64,000 nucleotides of DNA, taken from NCBI GenBank assembly GCA_025451845.1, contig JANWJS010000032.1, forward strand, positions 1 to 64,000, written 5' to 3'. Source of the DNA: Steroidobacteraceae bacterium. GTDB lineage: Bacteria; Pseudomonadota; Gammaproteobacteria; Steroidobacterales; Steroidobacteraceae. Of this stretch, positions 53,818-61,935 are shown one piece after another. Within the stretch, counting starts at the first letter, position 1, and each line of letters begins with the position of its first letter. Under the pieces are notes generated by a model. It was not told the DNA's origin. It was given only the letters and a program-made list of their open reading frames with translations, and ran no database searches. The position numbers and the translations under genes are program-made.

Positions 53818-54447
53818 ATGACGGGGATCATCTCACCGCGCGCGTATGTCACCGGCCTGGTGCTCGGCGGCTCGCTCATCATCGCGATCGGCGCCCAGAA
53901 CGCGTTCGTCCTGCGCCAGGGTCTGCTGCGAGTCCACGTGGCACTCGTCGTCGTTGTGTGCGTACTCATAGATATGGCGCTGACGACAGTCGGAGTTGAT
54001 GGCCTGTCGGAGTCACTCGGGCGCAACCGGCTGGCTCTGGATGCGCTGGCCCTTGGCGGTGCTTGCTTCCTCGGGTGGTACGGGCTCGCCGCGGCGCGCC
54101 GGGCGTGCTCCCGCCAGACGCTCTCGACGGCTTCCGCGGGCGCTGCGCGGTCCGCGCGCGGTGTCTTGCTGCAGACACTCGCCGTATCCCTGCTCAATCC
54201 GCACGTGTATTTGGATACGGTGCTGCTCATAGGATCGGTGGGCGTGCAGCAGCCGGCCTCTTTGCGGCCGGCATTTCTGGCGGGGGTATGGACGGCGAGT
54301 GCCGGCTGGTTCGCGAGCCTGGGCTTTGGATCGCGTCTGCTCGCTCCCGTCTTCGCCCGACCCTTCGCCTGGAGGTTTCTCGATGCACTAGTCGCACTGG
54401 TCATGTGGAGCATTGCCTCGACGCTGCTCTGGACCACGTTCCGATGA
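53818..54447 (+). CDS. argO: LysE/ArgO-family amino acid exporter
   Basis: 209 residues with six membrane helices. Family signature: LIIAIGAQNAFVLRQGLLRV in the first third, LGGACFLGWYGLAAARRA, and the Asn-Pro motif in AVSLLNPHVYLDTVLLIGSV. The stretch LNPHVYLDTV is diagnostic for the lysine/arginine exporter branch (LysE, ArgO) over the RhtB branch. Its regulator is probably the ArgP-like protein at 50828. The next gene, a TetR regulator, begins 54 bases downstream and has its own promoter elements. Confidence 0.9.
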   Translation: MTGIISPRAYVTGLVLGGSLIIAIGAQNAFVLRQGLLRVHVALVVVVCVLIDMALTTVGVDGLSESLGRNRLALDALALGGACFLGWYGLAAARRACSRQTLSTASAGAARSARGVLLQTLAVSLLNPHVYLDTVLLIGSVGVQQPASLRPAFLAGVWTASAGWFASLGFGSRLLAPVFARPFAWRFLDALVALVMWSIASTLLWTTFR

Positions 54448-54465
54448 GGCTGGTGCATCGCGGGG

Positions 54466-54504
54466 TTGACTGAAACAGTCGTTACATGTAACGTCCGTTA
54501 CATG
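54466..54504. promoter_or_regulatory. TetR-type operator and -35 at the TetR gene start
   Basis: CGTTACATGTAACG (54480-54493) is a perfect 14-base palindrome. CGTTACATG is repeated at 54496-54504, covering the ATG at 54502. TTGACT at 54466-54471 with TAACGT 17 bases on could be the promoter, which would make the mRNA nearly leaderless. The layout indicates autorepression. Confidence 0.6.
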
Positions 54505-55062
54505 GCGCCTCGCAAGCACGAGCTCGTGGAAGCAGCGATCGGATATCTGGTCGAGCACGGCCTGGCGGATCTGTCGCTGCGCCCCCTGGCTGCCGCCGCC
54601 GGCACCAGTGCACGCCTGCTGATCTACCACTTCGGCTCCAAGGAGCGGCTGCTCGCCGAGGTGCTGGACACCCTCCAGAGCCGCCTGCGCGCGTCATTCG
54701 ACGCAGTATCCGCGGCCGGGCAAGAGGGCGAGGCGCCGCTCCAGACCTTCTGGAAATGGGCGATTTCCAGGCGCAGTTTCCCCTCCCTGCGGCTGCTCTA
54801 CGAGCTGCAGATCCTGGCGGCGCAGAAGCCCGAGAGCTATGGGCGTTATCTCGAGCGCAATTCCCGGGATTGGCTCGAGCTCGTGCGTACGGCGCTCCCT
54901 CCGGCGGAGCGGACCGACGCCATGGCGACCCTGTTGGTTGCAGTGTTCGACGGCCTGTTCCTCGAGCTCGTGAGCACGGGCGATCGCAGACGCACCACCG
55001 AGGCCCTGGATGAATTCGTCCGCATCGTGCGCCGCGCGCGCGGTGGCGGTACGCCCGCTTGA
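54502..55062 (+). CDS. TetR-family transcriptional regulator
   Basis: 186 residues from ATG 54502 (MAPRKHELVEAAIGYLVEHG). The helix-turn-helix is LSLRPLAAAAGTSARLLIYH followed by FGSKERLLAEVL, the typical TetR segment. The C-terminal domain (FWKWAISRRSFPSLRLLYEL, MATLLVAVFDGLFLELVS) is normal in size. It is followed after 15 bases by the CPBP protease gene, probably its target. A palindromic operator overlaps its own start region. Confidence 0.87.
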   Translation: MAPRKHELVEAAIGYLVEHGLADLSLRPLAAAAGTSARLLIYHFGSKERLLAEVLDTLQSRLRASFDAVSAAGQEGEAPLQTFWKWAISRRSFPSLRLLYELQILAAQKPESYGRYLERNSRDWLELVRTALPPAERTDAMATLLVAVFDGLFLELVSTGDRRRTTEALDEFVRIVRRARGGGTPA

Positions 55063-55077
55063 AAAGAGGTCACAGAG

Positions 55078-55737
55078 ATGTCAGTTGAGATGCCTGCCAG
55101 TTCGCTACGGCGCAATTGGCGCCTACCCGCCGTGGGCGTGCTGCTCGCACTGGGGTTCTTCAGCCTGCCTGTCGGCTCGTGGGTTCACGACGACGCCGGC
55201 GTGGCACATCGGCTGGGGTTCGAGCTCATCGTCTGGGCGTGGGTGGTCGGGATTCTGCTGTATGTGGCTCGGGTGGAGCGCCGCCCCCTCTCGTCGATCG
55301 GATTCCGCGCCGTTGGCTGGAAGGACGGGATCATTGCCGTTCTCGCGGGCATATTGATCCTCGCGGGCCTGGCGGTCGTGCTGCTCGTCGTGTTCCCGGC
55401 GCTACACTGGAGTGAGAGCAGTCAGCTTGCTTCCCTGTCCGCGCTTCCTTATTGGCTCAATGTGCTCATCGTGGTGCGGGCCGCCGTGTCGGAGGAGATT
55501 CTCTTTCGCGGCTATCCGATGGAGCGTCTGGAGGAGCTGACCGGCAGCCGCGCAGTTGCCGCCGTCGTGACGTGCACCGTGTTCACGCTCGATCACGTCA
55601 CTTTCTGGGGCTGGCATCACATCTTCATCGCCGGGCTCGCCGGGGCGGCGCTGACGATCCTCTATCTCTGGCGCCGCAACATCTGGGTCAACATGGTCGC
55701 TCACTTCATCGTGGACGCCTCGGCGCTCCTCGCGTGA
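55078..55737 (+). CDS. CPBP-family intramembrane glutamic endopeptidase
   Basis: 219 residues with about six to seven membrane segments. The CAAX-protease/bacteriocin-processing (Abi) motifs are present: motif 1 VSEEILFRGYPMERL with the catalytic Glu pair at residues 139-140, motif 2 around FTLDHVTF (H173), and motif 3 WGWHHIFIAGLAGAALTILY, with NMVAHFIVDA at the end. Substrate unknown. Co-transcribed with the TetR regulator upstream. The 3' end overlaps the convergent glycosidase-like gene by 32 bases. Confidence 0.87.
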   Translation: MSVEMPASSLRRNWRLPAVGVLLALGFFSLPVGSWVHDDAGVAHRLGFELIVWAWVVGILLYVARVERRPLSSIGFRAVGWKDGIIAVLAGILILAGLAVVLLVVFPALHWSESSQLASLSALPYWLNVLIVVRAAVSEEILFRGYPMERLEELTGSRAVAAVVTCTVFTLDHVTFWGWHHIFIAGLAGAALTILYLWRRNIWVNMVAHFIVDASALLA

Positions 55738-58441
55738 CGAAGAAGTAGGGCTGATTGCCGAGATCAGACGCGAAACCGGGAAAGCGACGCGCGCCGTGCC
55801 GTTCCCCGTGCAGCTCGAAGAAGTATTGCAGCGGATATTCCGACTCGGTATACGCTGCGGGAATCTCCCCGTACAGCTCGCTCCCGTGCCGCGTCAGCCG
55901 CACCGAGTTGTATTCTTCGGCCTGATTCACGTGGCGATAAAAGAGGCGTGCGGAAACGAACGGCGCGGCGGGATCCTCGCTGGCCGCGATGCGCAGCGCC
56001 GTGCCAGGCACGAAGCGCTCCGGGGGCGAATGCCGGAACGTTGGCATCGGACCCTGATCGCCGCTCAGCAGCGCGTGAATCATTCCGCGATCGGCCCCGG
56101 CTGATGACTGTCCCGCTGCGGCCGATATCAGTTGGCGCCGCATCGCGGCGATATCGGCATCCATGGCGGGCAACCGGTCCAACCAGTGGCCGCGCTGGTG
56201 CGGCAGCGGTCCGATCGTGATGTCAGCGACGTAGACGCCTCGTGCGTATTGGGCGACTTGCGACCAGATCGCACGCGCCCTGTCGTACTCGCGCAGCGCT
56301 TCCTCGAGCGCCGCGGTGTTCGATGTGTGGCGGTGCAGGGAATACAGCGCGCCGCTGCGCAGTTTTGCGGCGAAGAAGCGGCCGAGGCCGATCTCTATCG
56401 TCACGTCGACGGCGACGCGCCTCAGCTCCGCATCCGGAGGCGCTGCGTCGGCCTTCAGTGCCTGCGCGAGGTGGCGCTCGGCCGCTCCCGCCAGAGTGTC
56501 GAGCCAGCGCGCGACCTCGCACGGCGAGCACTTGCCGCTGCGTTTCCCGGCGAGCACTTCGGCGACGGATTCCTCGATGCTCGAGAACATCTGCGGGTCG
56601 AGCGGACTGACATAGCCGAAGATTTTGGGAGAGGGTGTATCGCCATAGGGGCTGGGGAGCTGGGCATCGACGATGGGTTGATTGGTGTAGATCTCCGGCA
56701 TGTACGTGTCGTTGGCCGCTGACGGCAGGTGGGCAGTCGTCACGATAGGCAGGATGCGCGTTGCGGCGGCGAGGGCCGCCTCGATGTGAGGTGCCCGCTT
56801 GCGGAATCGCCGCCGCAAGGAGCGGCGCCAGATCTCCGGGTCGGCCGCAGGCTCATAGAGCAGCCGTCCCCAGACGCGGTACGTGTAGCGATACTTTTCC
56901 CAATCGCGGTGCGGCTGGAGCGAGCGGTCGGCGTAGGCGCACCGGCCGCCCGGAAGTCCCGAGCCGCGGCGCCCCTTGAAGGAGAGGGGCTCGAAGTACT
57001 CTGCGCCGTCGCTGCCGCCAAATGCGAAGGCGCGCGAGTGAGACGCCGCGGTGGCCGGATCGCCGGTGAGAAGCAGCCGATCGCTGCCCGGCCACACCCG
57101 GAACATGACGCTGAAGCGCCGGTGCTCGCGCAGGAAATCCGCATAACCGTAGCGCGTGAAGCTCCTCGTGCCCGTACTGAGCGCGGCGAAGGCGTCGGCC
57201 GGCGCGTGCTCCTGCGGCATTTCGAGCTCGCGGATGGCGGTCTGTTGATACGGCATGCCGATGTGCTCGGCCCAATACTTGGGTGACAGGCGTAGCGGCA
57301 GACCGGTCGCGAGCGCCGCATCAATCAGCTTCCAGTCGAGTCCCTTGGGATGCAGATCGAGCTCCACTTTCCTGCCGCACCGCACGGCCCCGTCGAAGAC
57401 GGTCCGCCAGAAATCGTAGCTGCCTTCGCGCACACCACTCTCCGCATGGGTCCGCAGCGTCACGCCACTGATCGTGGGGCACGCGACGAGCAGAGCCGTG
57501 AGGGCGTCGCGACAATAGGCCGCATGGTTCTCGGGCGTGAGTCCCGAGATCGTGTAGTTGGCATCCGGACTGCCGGGCCACTGATAGCCGTGGGTCCAGA
57601 TACCGAGTTGAAAATCCATGCCGCGCTTGACGGTCTCGCGGCCGATGAACTGCAGCATCGCCAGATTGCGGTCGCGCTCCTCGTCCGCAAGGTTGAACGT
57701 ACGCACGGAGTATCCGGGCACCGAGAGGAGGAACGGATATGCAAAGAGCAGATAGGCGTCGCGGACGCCCTGCAATGAGTCGTATCCGATTCCGAGGCTG
57801 AGCTGAAATCGGTTGAATCGCTGCGCAGCGAGCATCGAGAGATAGTCAGGCCAGAATTCCCGGTCGTGGAACCAGGGCTTGTCCTCGATGTCGCTCACGA
57901 AGAGGCGTCCGATGCTGCGAACCCGATGGTAGGGCTTCTCGACCACGGCCGCGTCGAAGGTCAGGGCTGCTTCCGGGCGTTGCGAGCATCGAATCCGGTC
58001 GGCCAGCTCGAGCAACGCATAAGTGAGTCCACGGATGTCGGCGCCGCAAGCGAGCACGCCCGGGCGCCCGTCGAACGATGTTCCGAGCAACGCGAGCGCT
58101 TCGGGAGCCCGTGGCAAGGCTACTCCCGCTGCCGGCAGAGTCTGCTGCGGCACGCGCATGTCGCTGGTCGCAGCGACGATGCAGCGAGCCCCGGGAGGCA
58201 CCTGGTCGATCGACGGAAACCGCTGCAGGGTACCTGCGTGCCGGGACAGCGCTGCTGCCAGCAGCTCCACGGCCCACGCAACGGGAGCGGCCGCTGCTCC
58301 CCGGTCCGCGGGGTCGATCACGATCGCAACGCGACCGCTCTCGCCTCCGTGGGTCGGGCGGGAAGGGGCTGCCCCGAGCGCCCCGAGAGTGCCGGCGGAC
58401 AGCCGGCAGAAGTCCCGCCTGGAAACCGTGGATATCGGCAT
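55706..58441 (-). CDS. Large Tat-exported glycosidase-like protein (alpha-glucuronidase-type N-terminal fold)
   Basis: About 911 residues from ATG 58441, chosen so the twin-arginine signal MPISTVSRRDFCRLSAGTLG is at the N-terminus; the frame is open to 58582. After the signal, residues about 35-155 resemble the N-terminal domain shared by GH67 alpha-glucuronidases, NAGLU and GH20 enzymes (VAWAVELLAAALSRHAGTLQ, CGADIRGLTYALLELADRI). A central barrel-like region follows (NRFQLSLGIGYDSLQGVRDA, GMDFQLGIWTHGYQWPGSPD, ISGVTLRTHAESGVREGSYD, VELDLHPKGLDWKLIDAAL), then a helical and a beta-rich C-terminal part. Acidic residues such as E in RTHAESGV are candidates for catalysis. The exact family and substrate are uncertain. 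It is divergent from the phosphonate-lipid genes. Confidence 0.65.
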   Translation of the reverse strand: MPISTVSRRDFCRLSAGTLGALGAAPSRPTHGGESGRVAIVIDPADRGAAAAPVAWAVELLAAALSRHAGTLQRFPSIDQVPPGARCIVAATSDMRVPQQTLPAAGVALPRAPEALALLGTSFDGRPGVLACGADIRGLTYALLELADRIRCSQRPEAALTFDAAVVEKPYHRVRSIGRLFVSDIEDKPWFHDREFWPDYLSMLAAQRFNRFQLSLGIGYDSLQGVRDAYLLFAYPFLLSVPGYSVRTFNLADEERDRNLAMLQFIGRETVKRGMDFQLGIWTHGYQWPGSPDANYTISGLTPENHAAYCRDALTALLVACPTISGVTLRTHAESGVREGSYDFWRTVFDGAVRCGRKVELDLHPKGLDWKLIDAALATGLPLRLSPKYWAEHIGMPYQQTAIRELEMPQEHAPADAFAALSTGTRSFTRYGYADFLREHRRFSVMFRVWPGSDRLLLTGDPATAASHSRAFAFGGSDGAEYFEPLSFKGRRGSGLPGGRCAYADRSLQPHRDWEKYRYTYRVWGRLLYEPAADPEIWRRSLRRRFRKRAPHIEAALAAATRILPIVTTAHLPSAANDTYMPEIYTNQPIVDAQLPSPYGDTPSPKIFGYVSPLDPQMFSSIEESVAEVLAGKRSGKCSPCEVARWLDTLAGAAERHLAQALKADAAPPDAELRRVAVDVTIEIGLGRFFAAKLRSGALYSLHRHTSNTAALEEALREYDRARAIWSQVAQYARGVYVADITIGPLPHQRGHWLDRLPAMDADIAAMRRQLISAAAGQSSAGADRGMIHALLSGDQGPMPTFRHSPPERFVPGTALRIAASEDPAAPFVSARLFYRHVNQAEEYNSVRLTRHGSELYGEIPAAYTESEYPLQYFFELHGERHGARRFPGFASDLGNQPYFFVTRGAPRRPR

Positions 58442-58571
58442 TCTGCGGGATGATATCGCTATCAATCGCGGGGTCAAAGCGGCTCGCATGACGCGTCGCC
58501 TTCCGGCTCGACGGGGCCTCGATTGTGGGTACAATGTCCGATGACTAGTGCGCGTGTAACCGGACCAGACG

Positions 58572-59252
58572 ATGTCTGACACCGTTTTGGCACCTGGACC
58601 GTGTGCGCAGCGCCCCTGGGACGCACGCCTCGCGCGACGCCTGGTAACGCCACTTGCATCCAGCCGCGTTACACCGAATCACCTGACGACGGTGCGCCTC
58701 GCGGTCGGACTAGCAGGCGCGGCAGCCTTCACGCCGGGCACCTACGGCTGGTCCAACATCGCCGCCCTGCTGGTGGTCCTGTCCAATTTCCTCGATCACG
58801 CGGACGGAGAGCTCGCGCGTCTCAGCGGCAAGACGAGTCGTGCCGGACACGTCTACGATCTGGCAAGCGATGCTGCAGTCACCATTCTCCTCTTCGTCGC
58901 GATGGGGATGGGTATGGGGACGAGCTCCGACAATCTGCTCGGAGTCCCGCCGCCCGTGCTGGGTGCGGTTGCGGGAGCGGCCATCGCGCTGATCTTCTAC
59001 CTGCGCATGCGCATCGAGGAGATGGGCGGCAAGGCCGCGAGCCGCCAAGCCTCGCTCGTGGGCTTCGAGACGGAGGACGTACTCTACCTGCTGCCCCTGG
59101 TGACCCTGTTCGATGGTGTCGCACCGTTCTTGATCGCGGCCTCGATCGGCGCCCCGTTGTTCGCCACCTGGGTCGTCATCGACCATCGCCGCGTGGTGCG
59201 CCGATCGAAGCCGATGGCGGCGAGTCCGACATCGGGGACGGGACTGGTCTGA
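58572..59252 (+). CDS. CDP-alcohol phosphatidyltransferase family enzyme
   Basis: 226 residues with about six membrane helices. The family motif D-G-x2-A-R-x8-G-x3-D-x3-D is complete at residues 78-100: DGELARLSGKTSRAGHVYDL followed by ASD. Such enzymes transfer a phosphoalcohol from a CMP-activated donor to another alcohol in the inner membrane. The N-terminal segment SSRVTPNHLTTVRLAVGLAG is typical. In this gene cluster the natural donor could be a CMP-activated phosphonate made by the nearby nucleotidyltransferases, giving a phosphonolipid; that is inference. It opens the plus-strand run to the window end. Confidence 0.88.
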   Translation: MSDTVLAPGPCAQRPWDARLARRLVTPLASSRVTPNHLTTVRLAVGLAGAAAFTPGTYGWSNIAALLVVLSNFLDHADGELARLSGKTSRAGHVYDLASDAAVTILLFVAMGMGMGTSSDNLLGVPPPVLGAVAGAAIALIFYLRMRIEEMGGKAASRQASLVGFETEDVLYLLPLVTLFDGVAPFLIAASIGAPLFATWVVIDHRRVVRRSKPMAASPTSGTGLV

Positions 59253-59284
59253 CCGGCCTTCCGCCCGGCCTCCCGCTCGCGCCA

Positions 59285-59974
59285 TTGCGCCGCGCGTTCG
59301 TGGAGCAAGGCTCGTTTCTTTTCCTGCCCGAATTCCTCGCAGCGGACGCCACAGCGCGGCTCGCATCCGCCGTCACTGCCGTGCAATCGTCGGTGAACCG
59401 CAACTATCTGCCCGGCCACAAGCAGGGGGGGAGCGTCAGCCGTCGCATAATCGATGAGCGTGCGCCCTACATCGCGGAGCTCTATCGCTCCCCTGCGCTG
59501 ATCGACATGCTTGCGGACATCGCGGGGGAGCGCCTACAGCTCTCACCACCCGACGACCCGCACGCGTACGCACTGTATTTCTACACGCGTCCGGGCGATC
59601 ACATCGGTTGGCATTACGACACCTCCTACTATGCGGGCCGTCGCTACACCGTGCTCCTCGGGGTCATCGACCAGTCCTCGTGCCGGCTCGACTACGAGCT
59701 GCACACACGGGAGAAGGGGGTCGCGGTCGTCCCCGGCTCCATTCAGATCCCGCCGGGCGGCCTCGTGTTCTTCGACGGCGATGCGCTGCGCCACCGCATC
59801 ACACCGCTGGGCGAGGGCGAGATGCGCGTCTCGCTCACGTTCGAGTATGTGACTGATGTGCGGATGCGCCGTGGCTGGCGGTTGATCTCGAACCTGAAGG
59901 ACGCGCTCGGCTACTTCGGTTTCCGCCAGGTTTTCAGGCGGCGGCCGCAGACCGAGCAGCCGTCCAATGGATAA
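59285..59974 (+). CDS. 2-oxoglutarate/Fe(II)-dependent dioxygenase, unassigned subfamily
   Basis: About 229 residues if read from the TTG at 59285; no ATG or well-placed GTG exists, so the start is uncertain and could be CTG 59246 or GTG 59300. The jelly-roll core has the iron triad H-x-D...H: GWHYDTSYYAG (H110, D112) and DALRHRITPLGEGEMRVSLT (H170), with R181 as the 2-oxoglutarate-binding Arg. HxD rather than HxG argues for hydroxylation over halogenation. It is in the same run as the phosphatidyltransferase (33 bases after it) and could hydroxylate a phosphonate or lipid chain. Substrate unknown. Confidence 0.78.
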   Translation: MRRAFVEQGSFLFLPEFLAADATARLASAVTAVQSSVNRNYLPGHKQGGSVSRRIIDERAPYIAELYRSPALIDMLADIAGERLQLSPPDDPHAYALYFYTRPGDHIGWHYDTSYYAGRRYTVLLGVIDQSSCRLDYELHTREKGVAVVPGSIQIPPGGLVFFDGDALRHRITPLGEGEMRVSLTFEYVTDVRMRRGWRLISNLKDALGYFGFRQVFRRRPQTEQPSNG

Positions 59975-60109
59975 AAGGATCTGCCCAGGCACAGGGATGT
60001 GCCCCGCCGCCGCAGCTGGCGGAGGTCGCGAGCAAATACCGCGCTTTTGCTCGGGGCCGCGCTGGGCCGGGCAGGATGCCCGGATCCGGCGCTTCAAGCC
60101 AGGGTTGCC

Positions 60110-61147
60110 GTGAGAAAGCCTGCCGCCTGGCTCTTTTCGGCGGGGCTGCTGCTCCTCGTCGGGCTTCTGGTCTCACAGGGGCTCACGCCCGTGTTCGCGA
60201 CACTCGCCACGGCGGGCTGGGGCCTGCTGCTCGTCGCACTCTTTCATCTGCTGCCGCTCTGGCTCGATGCGGCCGCAATCCAGGTGCTCTTCGACGCGGG
60301 CACGGCTCGCGGCGCGTGGCGCCAGGCATTGCTCGCGCGATGGGTAGGCGAGTCGGCGAACAGCCTGATGCCGCTCGGTCAGGTGGCGGGCCCGGTCGTG
60401 ATGGCCCGCCATCTCTCCCGCGGCGGCATGGCGACTCAGGATGCGGCGGCGGCCATCACGGTCTCGACTACTCTGCAGGCGCTCGCGCAATTCGCGTTTG
60501 GCTTGATCGGTGTCGCGCTCCTGGCGCTGCCGGCGGGGCTGCAGACCGCCAGCGCGCGGCGCGAGCACCACGCGGTGGTCATGGCCACGCTGAGTGCGAG
60601 CATCGTGCTGGCCGTGATCCTGGTCTCGTTCTATCGCGTTCAGCGGCGTGGCCTGTTCGGCGGAGCGGTGCGCCGGCTCGCCCGCCTGGCGCGTCGGCGC
60701 GAGTGGTCCGGTCTGCTGAGCCGGGCCGATGCGATCGACCGCTCGGTCGAGGACACTTACCGGCGCGGGAAAGCGGCGGCGGCCAGCTTCATGCTCAGCT
60801 TCGCCGGCTGGCTGATCGGCTCGGGTGAGGTCTACCTTGCACTGCGGCTGTTGGGCGCGCCCGTGGGCTGGCGCGATGCGCTGCTGCTCGAGAGCCTGGG
60901 GCAGGCGATCCGCGGTGCGGCGTTCGCCATTCCGGGTGCGCTCGGCGTGCAGGAAGGCGGTTACCTGCTGCTCGCGCCGCTCGCTGGGCTGGCGCCCGAC
61001 ACGGCGCTCGCACTCTCTTTCGCGAAGCGCACGCGGGAGATCCTCCTGGGCATCCCCGGCCTGATCTATTTGCATCATTGCGAGCGGGTCTGGCGCCGTG
61101 CGCAAAGAATCGTCACAGACACGGACTCCCGCGGCGCTTTTTTGTAA
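60110..61147 (+). CDS. Flippase-like integral membrane protein (HpnL/LPG synthase transmembrane domain family)
   Basis: 345 residues from GTG 60110 (VRKPAAWLFSAGLLLLVGLL), with about eight membrane helices. ARWVGESANSLMPLGQVAGP followed by VVMARHLSRGG and the segment AIRGAAFAIPGALGVQEGGY are hallmarks of the family that includes hopanoid-associated HpnL and the membrane part of lysyl-phosphatidylglycerol synthase. Members are thought to move or position lipids. In this locus it may flip the lipid product of the phosphatidyltransferase. The open frame upstream to 59999 is Arg-rich and overlaps nothing useful, so the GTG was preferred. Confidence 0.78.
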   Translation: MRKPAAWLFSAGLLLLVGLLVSQGLTPVFATLATAGWGLLLVALFHLLPLWLDAAAIQVLFDAGTARGAWRQALLARWVGESANSLMPLGQVAGPVVMARHLSRGGMATQDAAAAITVSTTLQALAQFAFGLIGVALLALPAGLQTASARREHHAVVMATLSASIVLAVILVSFYRVQRRGLFGGAVRRLARLARRREWSGLLSRADAIDRSVEDTYRRGKAAAASFMLSFAGWLIGSGEVYLALRLLGAPVGWRDALLLESLGQAIRGAAFAIPGALGVQEGGYLLLAPLAGLAPDTALALSFAKRTREILLGIPGLIYLHHCERVWRRAQRIVTDTDSRGAFL

Positions 61148-61179
61148 TATCGGGGAAGTATCGCTACCAGGGGGGGTTC

Positions 61180-61935
61180 ATGCGCGCCATCATTCTGGCG
61201 GCAGGACGCGGATCACGTCTGCAGCAGGCGGGCGGCCGACAACTGCCCAAATGCCTGTTGAGCTTCGGCGGCCGCAGTCTCCTCGAGCGGCATCTGCGGC
61301 TGCTCGAGGCCGCCGGCGTGGAGGAAATCGTCCTCGCGCTAGGCTTTCACCACGAGCTCATCGAGGCGGAGCTGGCGCGCATCGGTGGCCGCTCGCCGCC
61401 GGAGATCGTTCTGAACCCCCGGTTCGAGCTCGGCAGCATGCTGACGGTTCACTGCGCGGCCGAGCCGCTGACGAGAGGCGGTGACGTGCTGCTGATGGAC
61501 GCCGATGTGTTGTATCACGAACGGATCATGGCCGCGCTCACTGCCGGCCGCGGACCCATCAACCGGGTGTTGATCGACCGCGAGTTTGAGACGGGAGAGG
61601 AGCCAGTGAAAGTGTGCGTGTCCGCCGGGGTCCCGATCGAGCTGCGCAAGAGGATCGAGCCCGGATTGCAATACGACACGATAGGCGAGTCGGTCGGATT
61701 CTTCCGCTTCGACGAGCAGGCGGCGCGCCGGCTCGCCGCCATCGTGTCGGACCACGTCGCCAGCTCGCGCGCGCACCTGCCGCACGAGGAGGCCGTTCGC
61801 GACCTGCTGCGCGAGGGCAGCCAGTCGTTCGAAGTCTGTGATGTGACCGGGGCGCCCTGGATCGAGATCGACTTCCCGGCGGATGTGGCACGCGCTACGA
61901 GCGAAGTGCTGCCGCAGGTGGAGGCGCGGCAATGA
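61180..61935 (+). CDS. Nucleotidyltransferase, LicC/phosphocholine-cytidylyltransferase-like
   Basis: 251 residues from ATG 61180. It starts [20 protein letters not shown] with the QLPKCLLSF lysine, the nucleotide-binding signature of sugar-phosphate and phosphocholine nucleotidyltransferases. [17 protein letters not shown] has the metal-binding Asp pair and ITVHC-like region ([17 protein letters not shown]) matches LicC-type enzymes. [19 protein letters not shown] is the conserved C-terminal metal-site segment (WIEID). It would couple CTP to a small phospho- or phosphonoalcohol such as 2-aminoethylphosphonate. The stop overlaps the PEP mutase start by ATGA. Confidence 0.83.
   Translation: MRAIILAAGRGSRLQQAGGRQLPKCLLSFGGRSLLERHLRLLEAAGVEEIVLALGFHHELIEAELARIGGRSPPEIVLNPRFELGSMLTVHCAAEPLTRGGDVLLMDADVLYHERIMAALTAGRGPINRVLIDREFETGEEPVKVCVSAGVPIELRKRIEPGLQYDTIGESVGFFRFDEQAARRLAAIVSDHVASSRAHLPHEEAVRDLLREGSQSFEVCDVTGAPWIEIDFPADVARATSEVLPQVEARQ

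Noticed and set aside
59285..59974. Iron/2OG halogenase
   Set aside because: The iron motif is HxD (GWHYD), not the HxG of halogenases, so hydroxylase-type chemistry is favoured.
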